Assembly: GCA_023426435.1 (NCBI GenBank)
Contig: JAFAAS010000051.1
Coordinates: 1-64,000, forward strand
Direction: 5' to 3'
DNA: 64,000 bases
Origin: Verrucomicrobiota bacterium
Lineage (GTDB): Bacteria > Verrucomicrobiota > Verrucomicrobiia > Opitutales > Opitutaceae
In this document: positions 1 through 8,375 of the stretch, piece by piece
Layout: each line of letters begins with the position of its first letter
Position numbering within the stretch: the first letter of the stretch is position 1
Program-made: the position numbers and the translations under genes
Notes under the pieces: model-generated
Told to the model about the DNA's origin: nothing
The model's database searches: none
Seen by the model: the letters and a program-made list of their open reading frames with translations, nothing else

Positions 1-289
1 TCACCGGGCTCTCCGACGCACCCACTTCCAACCCCGCGAAGGGTTCTATCACCGGCACCACCACCTCCGTTTGCTCGATGATCCGCGGCGGCGGCGGTTC
101 CAACGGCAACGCCATCGGCTGCAAATCCGCAATCTCCACCGGCGCTTCTGCGCTGCCGTCCCGCTCGAAATGCGCAATCGCCCAAAACAATCCGCCCGTA
201 AAACCCAGCCCCGCGATCACCGCCACAAGGCTGTCCAGCACACTGTCCGTCTGCAGCTTCGGTCGAAAACGTTCAGCCATCGTGCTCAT
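1..289 (-). CDS. tonB: TonB-like energy transducer, C-terminus beyond left edge
   Basis: About 96 N-terminal residues are visible; the gene leaves the window at base 1. The start is ATG at 289, with a second in-frame ATG at 280, only 8 bases after the exbD stop. The product begins with a short basic cytoplasmic tail, then one membrane helix (about residues 18-40), then a proline-rich stretch with PLEPPPP. This is the usual TonB N-terminal layout: an inner-membrane anchor followed by a periplasm-spanning linker. The TonB C-terminal receptor-binding domain is not in view, so the family call rests on layout and on position as the fifth gene of a DUF3450 - ttpC - exbB - exbD - tonB operon. TonB carries proton-motive energy from ExbB/ExbD to outer-membrane receptors. 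Confidence 0.75.
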   Translation of the reverse strand, partial: MSTMAERFRPKLQTDSVLDSLVAVIAGLGFTGGLFWAIAHFERDGSAEAPVEIADLQPMALPLEPPPPRIIEQTEVVVPVIEPFAGLEVGASESPV

Positions 290-297
290 CGCGATCT

Positions 298-705
298 TCA
301 CTCCACCCGCGCCGTCGCGAACTGCACATTCTGAATCCCTGCCCGTTTTGCTTCGGTATAAACCGACGCAAACACGCCCAGGCTCGACGCCTGGTCACCC
401 CGCACGATCACCGTCGGCGCTCGTCCAATCGCCGCCTGCTTCAACACCGTCGCCACCTGCTCCGGCTGGATTTCCTGCCCGTCGAAATAAATTCGATTGT
501 CCGCCGTGATCGCCACCAGCAACGCGCCTTGCTCGCTGCTGATCGAACCGCTCACATCCGGCTTTTGCACCTCCACGCCCGGATCCGCCACGAAGGAGCT
601 GCTCACCATCAAAAAAATCACCAGCACCATGATGCAGTCCACCATCGGCACCATGTCGATGTGTGTGCTTTCGAAGCGGCTGTGCTGCGATCCGCGCCCA
701 ATCAT
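298..705 (-). CDS. exbD: ExbD/TolR-family proton-channel subunit
   Basis: 135 residues. A short cytoplasmic N-terminus is followed by one membrane helix (about 20-42) containing an Asp (D23) where ExbD proteins carry the proton-conducting Asp, in the context MVPMVD. The rest is a periplasmic ExbD domain with the typical motif PTVIVRGD near residue 107. The start is ATG at 705, overlapping the exbB stop by four bases (ATGA), which indicates translational coupling. A longer in-frame extension upstream lies inside exbB and is only overlap. It forms with ExbB the inner-membrane motor that energises TonB. A second, unlinked exbD lies at 12569-12964. Confidence 0.93.
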   Translation of the reverse strand: MIGRGSQHSRFESTHIDMVPMVDCIMVLVIFLMVSSSFVADPGVEVQKPDVSGSISSEQGALLVAITADNRIYFDGQEIQPEQVATVLKQAAIGRAPTVIVRGDQASSLGVFASVYTEAKRAGIQNVQFATARVE

Positions 706-1199
706 GACGCCGCCCTCCTGCCCGACCCGCGCTCGATCGCCGTCAACACCTGCACATGCCGCTGCACTTCGCGATGCGCCAGATACACGAGCAACAACGC
801 CGGGATCGCCACCGCCAGCCCCGATTCCGTCGCCACCAACACTTCCGAAATTCCTCGCGCCAATCCTTCCATCGATCGATCGCCGCCCGAGCCCGCTAGA
901 CTTTCGAAGGTCTTCTCCATTCCGCTCACCGTTCCGAGCAGCCCGAGCAACGGCGCCGCCGCAATCATCGCTCCCAGCGTCATCCGCTGCCGACGAAACG
1001 TTTCCTGCACGTCCATTCGCAACCACCGTAGCGCCGAAGGATCTTCCGCCAGCTGCGCCTGCTCCGCCCGAATCGCCCGCCGCGCTCTCCGCAACGAAAG
1101 CAGCAATCGGAAACAGCGCGAATACAACAACACCGACAGCACCACGATCGGAACCATCACCACTCCGCCTTCTTCAAACAATTCGAGCAACGGGTTCAT
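702..1199 (-). CDS. exbB: ExbB/TolQ-family proton-channel subunit
   Basis: 165 residues, short for the family (ExbB is usually 200-240) but typical for TonB2-type ExbB2. The N-terminal hydrophobic helix (about 10-27) is followed by a basic cytoplasmic segment. Two membrane helices then carry the conserved MotA/TolQ/ExbB motifs PLLGLLGTVSGM (about 83-94) and GISEVLVATESGLAVAIPALL. The ATG start at 1199 overlaps the stop of the upstream long ExbB-like gene by one base, and exbD overlaps its end by four. The product acts in the inner membrane as the stator ring of the TonB energising motor. Confidence 0.93.
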   Translation of the reverse strand: MNPLLELFEEGGVVMVPIVVLSVLLYSRCFRLLLSLRRARRAIRAEQAQLAEDPSALRWLRMDVQETFRRQRMTLGAMIAAAPLLGLLGTVSGMEKTFESLAGSGGDRSMEGLARGISEVLVATESGLAVAIPALLLVYLAHREVQRHVQVLTAIERGSGRRAAS

Positions 1200-2635
1200 C
1201 AGACCAGTGCCGGCGCCTCGTCGCTCGCCGTCGCCTTCAGTTTTGCCAGTTCCGCCGCCACCACGAACTCGAGCGCGTGCCGTTCCAGCATCGCGAGATT
1301 CTTGTGAATCCGATGCGCCAGAAACCCGTGCACCACCAGCGCCGGAATCGCGACCGCCAATCCCAGCTCCGTCGCCACCAGCACCTCCGAAATACCGCTC
1401 GAAAGTTTTCCCGCGTTGCCCGTGCCGAATACCGTGATCAGCGCGAAGGTCTTCACCATCCCCACCACCGTGCCAAGCAACCCCATCAAGGGCGCCGCCG
1501 TCGCAATCACCGCCAGCAAGGGCAGCCGTCGCTCGAAATGTAGCCGCTGCCCCAACAACACCGACTGCAATCGCTCTTCCAAAATTCCTTTCGGCTCATC
1601 CCGGTGGCGCAGCCCTTCGGAGAACAGTTCCCGCGTCGTCGCTCCCAGCGTGCTCAACGCCGCCTCCGCTTGCGCCCATGAGCGCACCGACAACCTCGCG
1701 AGAAACGCCTGCACCTTCTCCCGCGAATCCACTTTCATCTGCGCCACGTCGCGCAGCTTTCCGATGATCAACAGCAGCGCCACCACGCCCACCCCAACGA
1801 TGAAATACGCCACGACGCCGCCTTTTCTCACATGCTCGAGCCACGTCCCTTGCGTCTGCTGCAACCGCAATGCCTTGCCGCCCGACGCGTCCGCAATCAT
1901 CGCGCCGTCCTGACCCGAGAAGAGCATCGACGCTTGTTCGCGCGGCCAATCCGACAACGCATGGCTCGTCGGATACCGCGATCCGTCCCGCCCCCGCAAG
2001 AGCCCAGGGCGTCCATCGTCCGGCAGGAAAAATGCCTCCGGTCCCGCAAACGCGATCGTGCCTTTCTCGACCAAACGGGTTTCCGCGTTCAGGGCGCTGC
2101 CTTTCTCCACCCGGCCGCCCAGCATCCGCTCCGTCCGGCTCAACATCTCCTCCGCCACCTCGAGCGCCGCTCGCAAATTCGGTCCGTCCCGACTCTCTCC
2201 CAGTTCACGTTCGAGCGTTTGCAACCGCTCGCCGACGAACTGCTCCTCTCCCGCCACCAATCCCGCCGTCAAAGCCCTGAGCGAATCCTGACTCAACGTC
2301 ATGATATACGCCGCCGTTTTCCGCTGCGCATCCAGGTCCTGCAGCAGTTTTCGCCGGTCGCTCCCCGCCGCCTCCGCCCCGGTTTCCAATCGCCGCACCT
2401 CCGTCTCCGCCGCGATCATCCGGTCCTCCGCCGCACGCATCTCGCGGAGAAACGGAGCTTTCTCTCCCGCGATTCGCTCGCGCGTGCGCCCGAGCTCCTC
2501 CGTCGCTTGCCGGAACCGCTCCGCATACTGCTCCGCCGCCCGCGTCATCGTCGCATCGAAGTCGTCTGCCGCTCCGAGCAGCGGCGCCCCGATCATCATT
2601 CCAGCGCAGAATCGCGTGATCATTGGGAGTTTCAT
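1199..2635 (-). CDS. ttpC: TtpC-like long ExbB: coiled-coil periplasmic domain plus MotA/TolQ/ExbB channel
   Basis: 478 residues. Order of parts: a signal or anchor segment (1-23, ending LLGAAD); a long Glu/Arg-rich coiled coil (about 25-130) within a roughly 250-residue presumed periplasmic region; a first membrane helix near 276-292 (VAYFIVGVGVVALLLI); a cytoplasmic segment; then two helices with the ExbB motifs PLMGLLGTVVGMVKTF and GISEVLVATELGLAVAIPALV. In Vibrio, TtpC has this extended architecture and is needed by the TonB2 system together with ExbB2, ExbD2 and TonB2. Gene order here matches that system. The start is ATG at 2635, 6 bases after the DUF3450 stop. Confidence 0.88.
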   Translation of the reverse strand: MKLPMITRFCAGMMIGAPLLGAADDFDATMTRAAEQYAERFRQATEELGRTRERIAGEKAPFLREMRAAEDRMIAAETEVRRLETGAEAAGSDRRKLLQDLDAQRKTAAYIMTLSQDSLRALTAGLVAGEEQFVGERLQTLERELGESRDGPNLRAALEVAEEMLSRTERMLGGRVEKGSALNAETRLVEKGTIAFAGPEAFFLPDDGRPGLLRGRDGSRYPTSHALSDWPREQASMLFSGQDGAMIADASGGKALRLQQTQGTWLEHVRKGGVVAYFIVGVGVVALLLIIGKLRDVAQMKVDSREKVQAFLARLSVRSWAQAEAALSTLGATTRELFSEGLRHRDEPKGILEERLQSVLLGQRLHFERRLPLLAVIATAAPLMGLLGTVVGMVKTFALITVFGTGNAGKLSSGISEVLVATELGLAVAIPALVVHGFLAHRIHKNLAMLERHALEFVVAAELAKLKATASDEAPALV

Positions 2636-2641
2636 GATCGT

Positions 2642-3499
2642 TCAGCGTTGAATGGCTCCCGCAAGACGCGCCGGCACCAGCACCAGCTCGGGATCGTGTT
2701 GGTCGTTATAGATTGCGATCAGTCGCTCGACCGCTTTCGCCGCCTCCGGCGCCGGCGTCCAACTCCACCGCTCCCCCGCCGGGGTGCCGAGCCACGCCTT
2801 GCCGGTCGCCCGGTCCAGAACGTAGCCGTGGCTCAGCCCCCAATAGATCGTTTCCACTGCCTTTGGACCCGGCTCGCCTTGCAACTCCAGCACTTCCTCC
2901 CCGCTGTTCACCGCTCCGTTGAACTGCGCACATCGATTCAACACCGAAATCGTCAATTGCATCCGCTCGCCCGGGCTCAGCTCGCCGCTCTCCAGACTCT
3001 TGAACGAAAACTCCAACGCCGACGCCAGCCGCGGCGGTAGCTTCGGCCGCAACGTCAGCAACTGCGCCGCAAGCTTCTTCATCCGCTCTTCCGTCGCCGC
3101 CAGATCCGCCGCGCCCGCTTCCCGTTTCGCCTTCAGCGTCGCTAGCTCGCTGCGCTCATCCGCCGTTTTCGCCCGCAAATGATCCCGGCGATCCTCGAGC
3201 AATTCCGCGCGTTCCTTCAACCCGTCCACCATCGTCGCCAGCAATCCGCGCTCGTTCTCCCACTCGGTCTCGATCCGCACCGTCTCCGCGCGCACTTTCA
3301 CCCACTCCGACGCCGCCTTTTCCACCGCCGCGATTTTTCCCGGCTCCGCCGCCGAAACCGCCAGCGTCGAGCAACCGAGCATCGCCAGCGGCAAATACAG
3401 CCAACGCCCGCGGGATGACGCGATCGCTGCAAAGGTTTCGTTAGCCGGGTGCGACCCGACTCGACACGCACGGGGACCAGACGTGACTGCAAGAGACAT
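2642..3499 (-). CDS. DUF3450-family periplasmic coiled-coil protein
   Basis: About 285 residues from the nearest upstream ATG. The region WLYLPLAMLGCSTLAVSAA looks like the hydrophobic part of a signal peptide, with cleavage likely after SAA. It is followed by a long charged coiled coil (about 60-150 of the mature protein) and a C-terminal globular part with YWGLSHGYVLDR, typical of DUF3450. DUF3450 proteins sit first in TonB2/TtpC operons in Vibrio and other Gram-negatives and are thought to be periplasmic partners of TtpC. The start is uncertain. ATG at 3499 gives an unusually long leader of about 40 residues; a GTG lies at 3529, and TTG or CTG codons sit closer to the hydrophobic segment. 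A strongly folded stretch lies just upstream (3505-3579). Confidence 0.8.
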   Translation of the reverse strand: MSLAVTSGPRACRVGSHPANETFAAIASSRGRWLYLPLAMLGCSTLAVSAAEPGKIAAVEKAASEWVKVRAETVRIETEWENERGLLATMVDGLKERAELLEDRRDHLRAKTADERSELATLKAKREAGAADLAATEERMKKLAAQLLTLRPKLPPRLASALEFSFKSLESGELSPGERMQLTISVLNRCAQFNGAVNSGEEVLELQGEPGPKAVETIYWGLSHGYVLDRATGKAWLGTPAGERWSWTPAPEAAKAVERLIAIYNDQHDPELVLVPARLAGAIQR

Positions 3500-3504
3500 G
3501 GTTT

Positions 3505-3579
3505 GGGAGAGGGCAACGGGCGCCCACACGAGCGCCCAACGGAAGGGGTGCGTCGAGAGGCGCAGGTCTCCCCCTCTCC
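3505..3579. promoter_or_regulatory. Folded leader between DUF3450/TonB operon and hybrid kinase
   Basis: Nested inverted repeats. An outer 8-bp stem joins GGAGAGGG (3506-3513) to CCCTCTCC (3572-3579). Inside it a perfect 6-bp stem GGGCGC/GCGCCC (3518-3523 with 3532-3537) closes an 8-base loop. It lies in the 5' region of the minus-strand TonB2-like operon and 155 bases before the plus-strand kinase start. No known riboswitch consensus was recognised. It may be an attenuator, an mRNA leader or a repeat. The rest of the 3500-3733 gap shows nothing I can name. Confidence 0.35.
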
Positions 3580-3733
3580 GTCAATCCGACCGCGCATGAC
3601 ATTTATCACGATCCCTCGCGTTCGCCGCCTTGCCACATTTCAGCGCCCGCTTAAAACCACACCTACCCCGCCAATCGCCGCGTCCGGCCACGCCCGAACT
3701 CGATCCGTCACGCCCGACCGAGGGGTTTCCTCA

Positions 3734-6700
3734 ATGCTGCCCCGTCCGCGAATGCCCGTGGTGCTCAGCGCCTTCGTCGCTCTTTTCGCCGCGACAATCG
3801 CGCCCCCGCTCGCCGCCGAATCCGGTCCCGCGCATGCGGTATCTTTTATCTACCCTTCCGGCGCGGACGCGATGAAGAGCGACACCCGCTCCGTCACCCG
3901 CAGCTCCGACGGCACCGTCATCGTCGGTTCAAACACCCTCGCCGCCTTTGACGGCGCGCATTGGCAACAACTCGAAATCCCCGCCGCCTACGGTTTTCGC
4001 GCCCTCGCCCCCGCCGCATCTGAATACCCCAACCGCGTTTGGGTCGGCGCCATCGGCACCATCGGCTACATCGAAAAAACGGCGTCCGGCGAATGGCGCT
4101 ATACGTCCTTGCTGCCGCAACTCGCCGCCGCCGGCATTCGCACCGTCCGTGACGTCTGGTCCGTGCGTGCGCTCGGTTCCGGCGCCGTCTGGATCACGGA
4201 TCACCACGCGTTTCGCTGGACCCCGCCCACCGCCGGGGTCGGTGGACACTTCGACGTCTGGCACCTGCCCGCAAACTCCCGCCTCTCCCTCTTCGGCGGC
4301 GGCGAATCCGCGTGGCTCCATCAAAACAATGTCGGCCTCCTTCGCATCAGCCCCACCGGTTCGCCCTCCGTCACCATTCCCGAAGCGGACTTGCCCGGCC
4401 GGCAGGTGACTTGGCTCGTGCCTTCGCCCGTCACTCCTGACACGCTCTTGCTCGGCCTCGACGACGACGCGTTCCGCTGGACCGAACCCGCCGGCTTCGA
4501 GCGCCTAGACTCCCTCTCCAACGCGCTCCAGGGAACGCTCCCCACCGACGCAGCGGTTCTCGACGAACATCGAATCGCCGTCTCCACCTTCAACCAGGGT
4601 CTCTTCATTGTCACCGCCAGCGGCGAGCTCTTGTCGCACCTGGCCGCCGAAAACGGGCTCGCCGACGACAGCATCTACTCGCTCTTCGCCGATGGCGATC
4701 GACTGTGGGCCGCCTCGCCCGCGGGACTCATCCGCATCGACGGCGCCGGCCGCAGCGCGTTCTTCGATCGGCCCACGTCCCTCGATGGCGGCCGCCCGGT
4801 CGACGTCGTCGAACACGACCAACGCACCTGCGTGCTGACCACCCGCAATCTCTCGCGCAGCGATAACCCTCCCTTCGCCGCAGCTCTCGAGCAATCCCTG
4901 CGCGCCAGCGGCGTCTTTTCCGACCTGCTGCCATCGCCCGACGGTTTGTGGGTCGGAGGCTTCGGTGGAATCTGGCGGAGCGAGGGCGACACCTTTCGGC
5001 ACGAATACATCGCGTCGGCCGATATCATCCGCCTCTGCCACACCACACGCTTTCCTCGCGGTCTCCTTTTCCTCGAAGGATATCGCCTGAAACTTCTCGT
5101 GCCCTCCACGCGCGGCGGCTGGGTGGATCGCGATCTCGGAGTCGAGCTGCCCGACTCACCGGTGTCCTTGTTCGAAGACATCCACGGAGACGTGTGGGTC
5201 TCCACCATGACACAGGGCATTCAGCGCTTCACGTGGAACCCGGCCGCTCCCGCTCACGCGCCCCAGCTGCAATCCAACCGCTCCTACCGCTTCGGCCGCG
5301 GCTTGCCTCAACCCGCCGGACGCACCGTCCTCGCACCGGTCGGCGAACGTCTCTTCGTTTTCGCCGACTCCGGCATTCTCGCCCTTCGCTCGGACAAACT
5401 CGGCTTCGAACCCGTCCCCGAACTGTCTTCCTTCCTCGCCATCGCCACGACCCGCCCTTCGTCAAAAGACCCGGCGCACTGGCTCGTGCAATCCCGCCGC
5501 GTCGCCTCGTCCGGACTCTACTCCGTGCTCCGCATCGAAACAGAAGCCGACGAACTTCGTCCTACTCCCATCGAGATTCCCGGACTGGATTTCCTCGGTC
5601 CGCCTCACGCCATCGCTCTCGCCGGAAATGCGCTGTGGATCGGCAGCCATCGCGGCTGGTTGCGCACCGCCGCATCGTTGCTCACCTCGCCACCGCCGGT
5701 CCCTCAGCCACCCTTACGGCTGCTTTCATCCGCCGGATCCGAATCTTTCGCCTTCTATTTCGCGGACCCCACCGCCGCCGGCACGTCCCTTCTCTACCAA
5801 TCACGACTCGCCGATGCGAAATCCGATTGGTCCATCCCCGCTCGCACGGCCGATCGCACGTTCGAAAACCTCGCCCCGCGAAACTACCGCTTCGAAGTGC
5901 GTGTTCTCGACCGCTTCGGACGCACCGGCCCGACCGCCCACCACGAATTCGTTGTGATCGCCCCGTGGTGGAAAACCACTCCGGCACTCGTCGCTGGCGC
6001 GCTCCTCTTCGCCGCGATGGTCACCGCCATCGCCCGCTGGCGGCTCGCGCGTTTGCGCCGTCAGAACGAACACCTCAACCGCCTCGTCGCCGAACGCACT
6101 CGCGAGATCGAACTCGCGAGCACCGCCAAGAGCGAGTTCCTCGACAACGTCAGCCACGAAATTCGCAACCCACTCAATGGCCTCACCGGTCTCCTCACCA
6201 TGTTGAACGAGGACCGGCTCGACTCCCGCGAACGCGAACTCACCCGCTCCCTCAAGTCCGTCGCATCCAACCTCACCCAGGTCTTCGAAGACGTTCTTCA
6301 ATTCTCGAAACTCGAATACGGCTACGGCCGCCTCGAGCGCCGCCCATTCGCGTTGCGTCCACTTCTCGACGAGGTGGTCGCGTTGTTCACCGCTCAAGCG
6401 CGCCAGGCCGGCTGCGTCCTCCGTCTCGCCTGGCCCCACGGACTCGTCGACGGTTTCGAAGGCGATCCCGAGAAGATTAAGACCATCGCCGTCAACTTCG
6501 TCGCCAACGCTCTCAAATACGCGCCCGGCGCCCCGATCGATATCCGCGTCGAAGCCACCGGCGAAAACGACGGCATGGTGGATCTCTACCTCGACGTCGT
6601 CGACCACGGGCCCGGCGTGCCCCCCGAAGAACAGGAGCTCATCTTTAAAAAATTCGTCCGCGGCCGCAGCGCCCGCGCCAGCAAAATCGCCGGCACCGGC

Positions 6701-7609
6701 CTCGGCCTCGCCACCTGCGCCATGCTTGCGAAGATGATGAACGGCAGCGTCGGCGTCGAAAGCACACCCGGCCACGGCGCGACGTTCTCCCTCAAACTCC
6801 TCCTGCCTCGCGCGCAACTCGACGATCCCGATGCACCCCTCCCGTTGCCGCCGACCGCCACGCCCGTCACAGGCCCGCTCCTCATCGTCGACGACGAACC
6901 TTACAATCGCACCGTCCTCGAAGGCATCGCCTGGGAACTCGGCTGCATCGCCGACACAGCCAATACCGCCGAAGAAGCGCGACACCGTCTCGCGCAACGC
7001 AACTACGCCGTCGTGTTCCTCGACTGGGAACTCCCCGACGGCAAGGGCGGCGACATCGCTCGCGCGCTTCGTTCGCAGACCACATCGCCGCGCCCCATCA
7101 TCCTCGCCACCACCGCTCACGATAGCGAAGAAATGCGCCAGCGCTGCCGCGACGCCGGCATGGACGGCTTTCTCCTCAAACCTTACAACGTCGCCAGCGT
7201 GCGCGTCGCCATCACTCGCGCCGCCGATGCCCTCAACTCTCCCGCCCAACCGATCGCAAATACCGGCCGCCCCAACGGTCACATCGCGCTCGATTCGGCC
7301 GCATTCGAACTCTTCAGCCGTGCAACTGCCAGCGACCCCGCCACCGCCCGGCAGCGCTACATCGCCGAACTAAACCTTCACGCTGACAGCATCGCCTCCG
7401 CCTTGGCCATCGGAGACCTCGATCGGGTCGCCGGTGAAGCTCACCGGCTCCGCGCCCTCAGCGGCCTCGTCCAAGCCCGCGATCTGAACCGCGCCGCCGC
7501 CCGTCTCGAGCAATCCGCCCGCGCTCGCTCGGCCGCCAACACCGCCGCAGCCTGGACCGACACCTCTCGCGCCTGCGACAGCCTCAAGCACCACCTCTCC
7601 ACCGTGTAG
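3734..7609 (+). CDS. Hybrid sensor histidine kinase: beta-propeller sensor, Y_Y_Y, HisKA, HATPase, REC, HPt
   Basis: 1291 residues from ATG 3734 (another ATG is at 3752); the leader has a clean signal peptide ending PPLAAES. Residues about 30-650 form a periplasmic two-component-regulator propeller with repeated motifs such as GLADDSIYSLF and DIHGDVWVSTM. A Y_Y_Y-type beta-sandwich follows (about 670-745), then one membrane helix (about 749-768). HisKA has phospho-acceptor H808 in NVSHEIRNPLNGL, and HATPase has DHGPGVP and GTGLGLA. A receiver domain has D1097 in VFLDWELP, and a C-terminal HPt has H1237 in EAHRLRALSG. A complete phosphorelay is thus held in one chain. Such kinases in Bacteroidota and Verrucomicrobiota sense polysaccharide or other nutrients. 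The convergent NarL-type regulator at 7643-8287 is a plausible output partner, and the large TonB receptor beyond it a plausible target. Confidence 0.92.
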   Translation: MLPRPRMPVVLSAFVALFAATIAPPLAAESGPAHAVSFIYPSGADAMKSDTRSVTRSSDGTVIVGSNTLAAFDGAHWQQLEIPAAYGFRALAPAASEYPNRVWVGAIGTIGYIEKTASGEWRYTSLLPQLAAAGIRTVRDVWSVRALGSGAVWITDHHAFRWTPPTAGVGGHFDVWHLPANSRLSLFGGGESAWLHQNNVGLLRISPTGSPSVTIPEADLPGRQVTWLVPSPVTPDTLLLGLDDDAFRWTEPAGFERLDSLSNALQGTLPTDAAVLDEHRIAVSTFNQGLFIVTASGELLSHLAAENGLADDSIYSLFADGDRLWAASPAGLIRIDGAGRSAFFDRPTSLDGGRPVDVVEHDQRTCVLTTRNLSRSDNPPFAAALEQSLRASGVFSDLLPSPDGLWVGGFGGIWRSEGDTFRHEYIASADIIRLCHTTRFPRGLLFLEGYRLKLLVPSTRGGWVDRDLGVELPDSPVSLFEDIHGDVWVSTMTQGIQRFTWNPAAPAHAPQLQSNRSYRFGRGLPQPAGRTVLAPVGERLFVFADSGILALRSDKLGFEPVPELSSFLAIATTRPSSKDPAHWLVQSRRVASSGLYSVLRIETEADELRPTPIEIPGLDFLGPPHAIALAGNALWIGSHRGWLRTAASLLTSPPPVPQPPLRLLSSAGSESFAFYFADPTAAGTSLLYQSRLADAKSDWSIPARTADRTFENLAPRNYRFEVRVLDRFGRTGPTAHHEFVVIAPWWKTTPALVAGALLFAAMVTAIARWRLARLRRQNEHLNRLVAERTREIELASTAKSEFLDNVSHEIRNPLNGLTGLLTMLNEDRLDSRERELTRSLKSVASNLTQVFEDVLQFSKLEYGYGRLERRPFALRPLLDEVVALFTAQARQAGCVLRLAWPHGLVDGFEGDPEKIKTIAVNFVANALKYAPGAPIDIRVEATGENDGMVDLYLDVVDHGPGVPPEEQELIFKKFVRGRSARASKIAGTGLGLATCAMLAKMMNGSVGVESTPGHGATFSLKLLLPRAQLDDPDAPLPLPPTATPVTGPLLIVDDEPYNRTVLEGIAWELGCIADTANTAEEARHRLAQRNYAVVFLDWELPDGKGGDIARALRSQTTSPRPIILATTAHDSEEMRQRCRDAGMDGFLLKPYNVASVRVAITRAADALNSPAQPIANTGRPNGHIALDSAAFELFSRATASDPATARQRYIAELNLHADSIASALAIGDLDRVAGEAHRLRALSGLVQARDLNRAAARLEQSARARSAANTAAAWTDTSRACDSLKHHLSTV

Positions 7610-7642
7610 GCGGGATTTCCCGACTTCGCGTCGCGCGCCCCT

Positions 7643-8287
7643 TCACCCGCTTCCTCGCCGCACCCGCGTGAACCCTTTCTCGATCGCATACCGCATCAGC
7701 TCCGGTGTGCCGTGAATCCCGAGTTTGCTCATGATATGGCTGCGATGATTGCGCACCGTTCCCGACGCCAACCCGAGCCGTCTTCCGATCTCATCGTTCG
7801 ATAACCCTTCTCCAAACAGCGCGAGCAAACGCTGCTCATGATCCGAAAGTATCTTGCTGAACTCAGTCGGGTCGCGATGCATCGCCGTCCGCAACCGCTG
7901 CGCCACCGACGAGAAGTATCGCTGGCCGCGCATCACCGTGTAAATCGCCTCCTTCAACACCGTCAGCGGCTGCTCGTTCTTGTCGACGAATCCATGCACG
8001 TTCGCCTTCAACGCGCGGTGCAATGACACCTCGTCCGCGTGCGACGTCAGCGCAATCACCTTCGCTTCGCGACACGAAGCCATCAACTCGGGAATGAAAT
8101 CAAGTCCGTCACCGTCCGGCAGCACGAGATCGAGAAAGATCAAGCTCGGCTGAAATTCCCGCCCCATCGCCACACCTTCACCGCCTGTTCCCGCTCCGCG
8201 CACCTGTGCGCCCGAGATCACATTCCCGCACGTGACAATCAACATATCTCGCACGAGCTGGTGATCTTCGATCACAAGGATTTTCAC
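7643..8287 (-). CDS. NarL/FixJ-type response regulator with LuxR HTH
   Basis: 214 residues with a GTG start at 8287. The N-terminal receiver domain has the acidic pair ED at 7-8, phospho-acceptor D53 in FLDLVLPDGDG, and Thr/Lys in the expected places (ALTSH; DKNEQP). The C-terminal LuxR-type helix-turn-helix is at about 148-205 (GLSNDEIGRRLGLASGTVRNH). It is a DNA-binding transcription regulator controlled by phosphorylation. It is convergent with the giant hybrid kinase that ends 33 bases away, so that kinase's HPt domain is a candidate phosphodonor. It lies just downstream of the minus-strand TonB receptor, with a gap of 88 bases. Confidence 0.92.
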   Translation of the reverse strand: MKILVIEDHQLVRDMLIVTCGNVISGAQVRGAGTGGEGVAMGREFQPSLIFLDLVLPDGDGLDFIPELMASCREAKVIALTSHADEVSLHRALKANVHGFVDKNEQPLTVLKEAIYTVMRGQRYFSSVAQRLRTAMHRDPTEFSKILSDHEQRLLALFGEGLSNDEIGRRLGLASGTVRNHRSHIMSKLGIHGTPELMRYAIEKGFTRVRRGSG

Positions 8288-8375
8288 ATCGCGCGGTCTG
8301 GCGATTCACTGCCCCCATGGCAAGCCACGGGCATTGCGGGGAGAGGCTCACGCCCGACCCGTCGCCTGCCCCACT

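Noticed and set aside
3505..3579. Known riboswitch (cobalamin, c-di-GMP, glycine, SAM considered)
   Set aside because: Stem pairs exist but none of the conserved cores of these classes could be matched by eye.
5801..7282. 493-codon open frame on the minus strand
   Set aside because: Antisense shadow of the kinase core, whose phosphorelay residues are intact.
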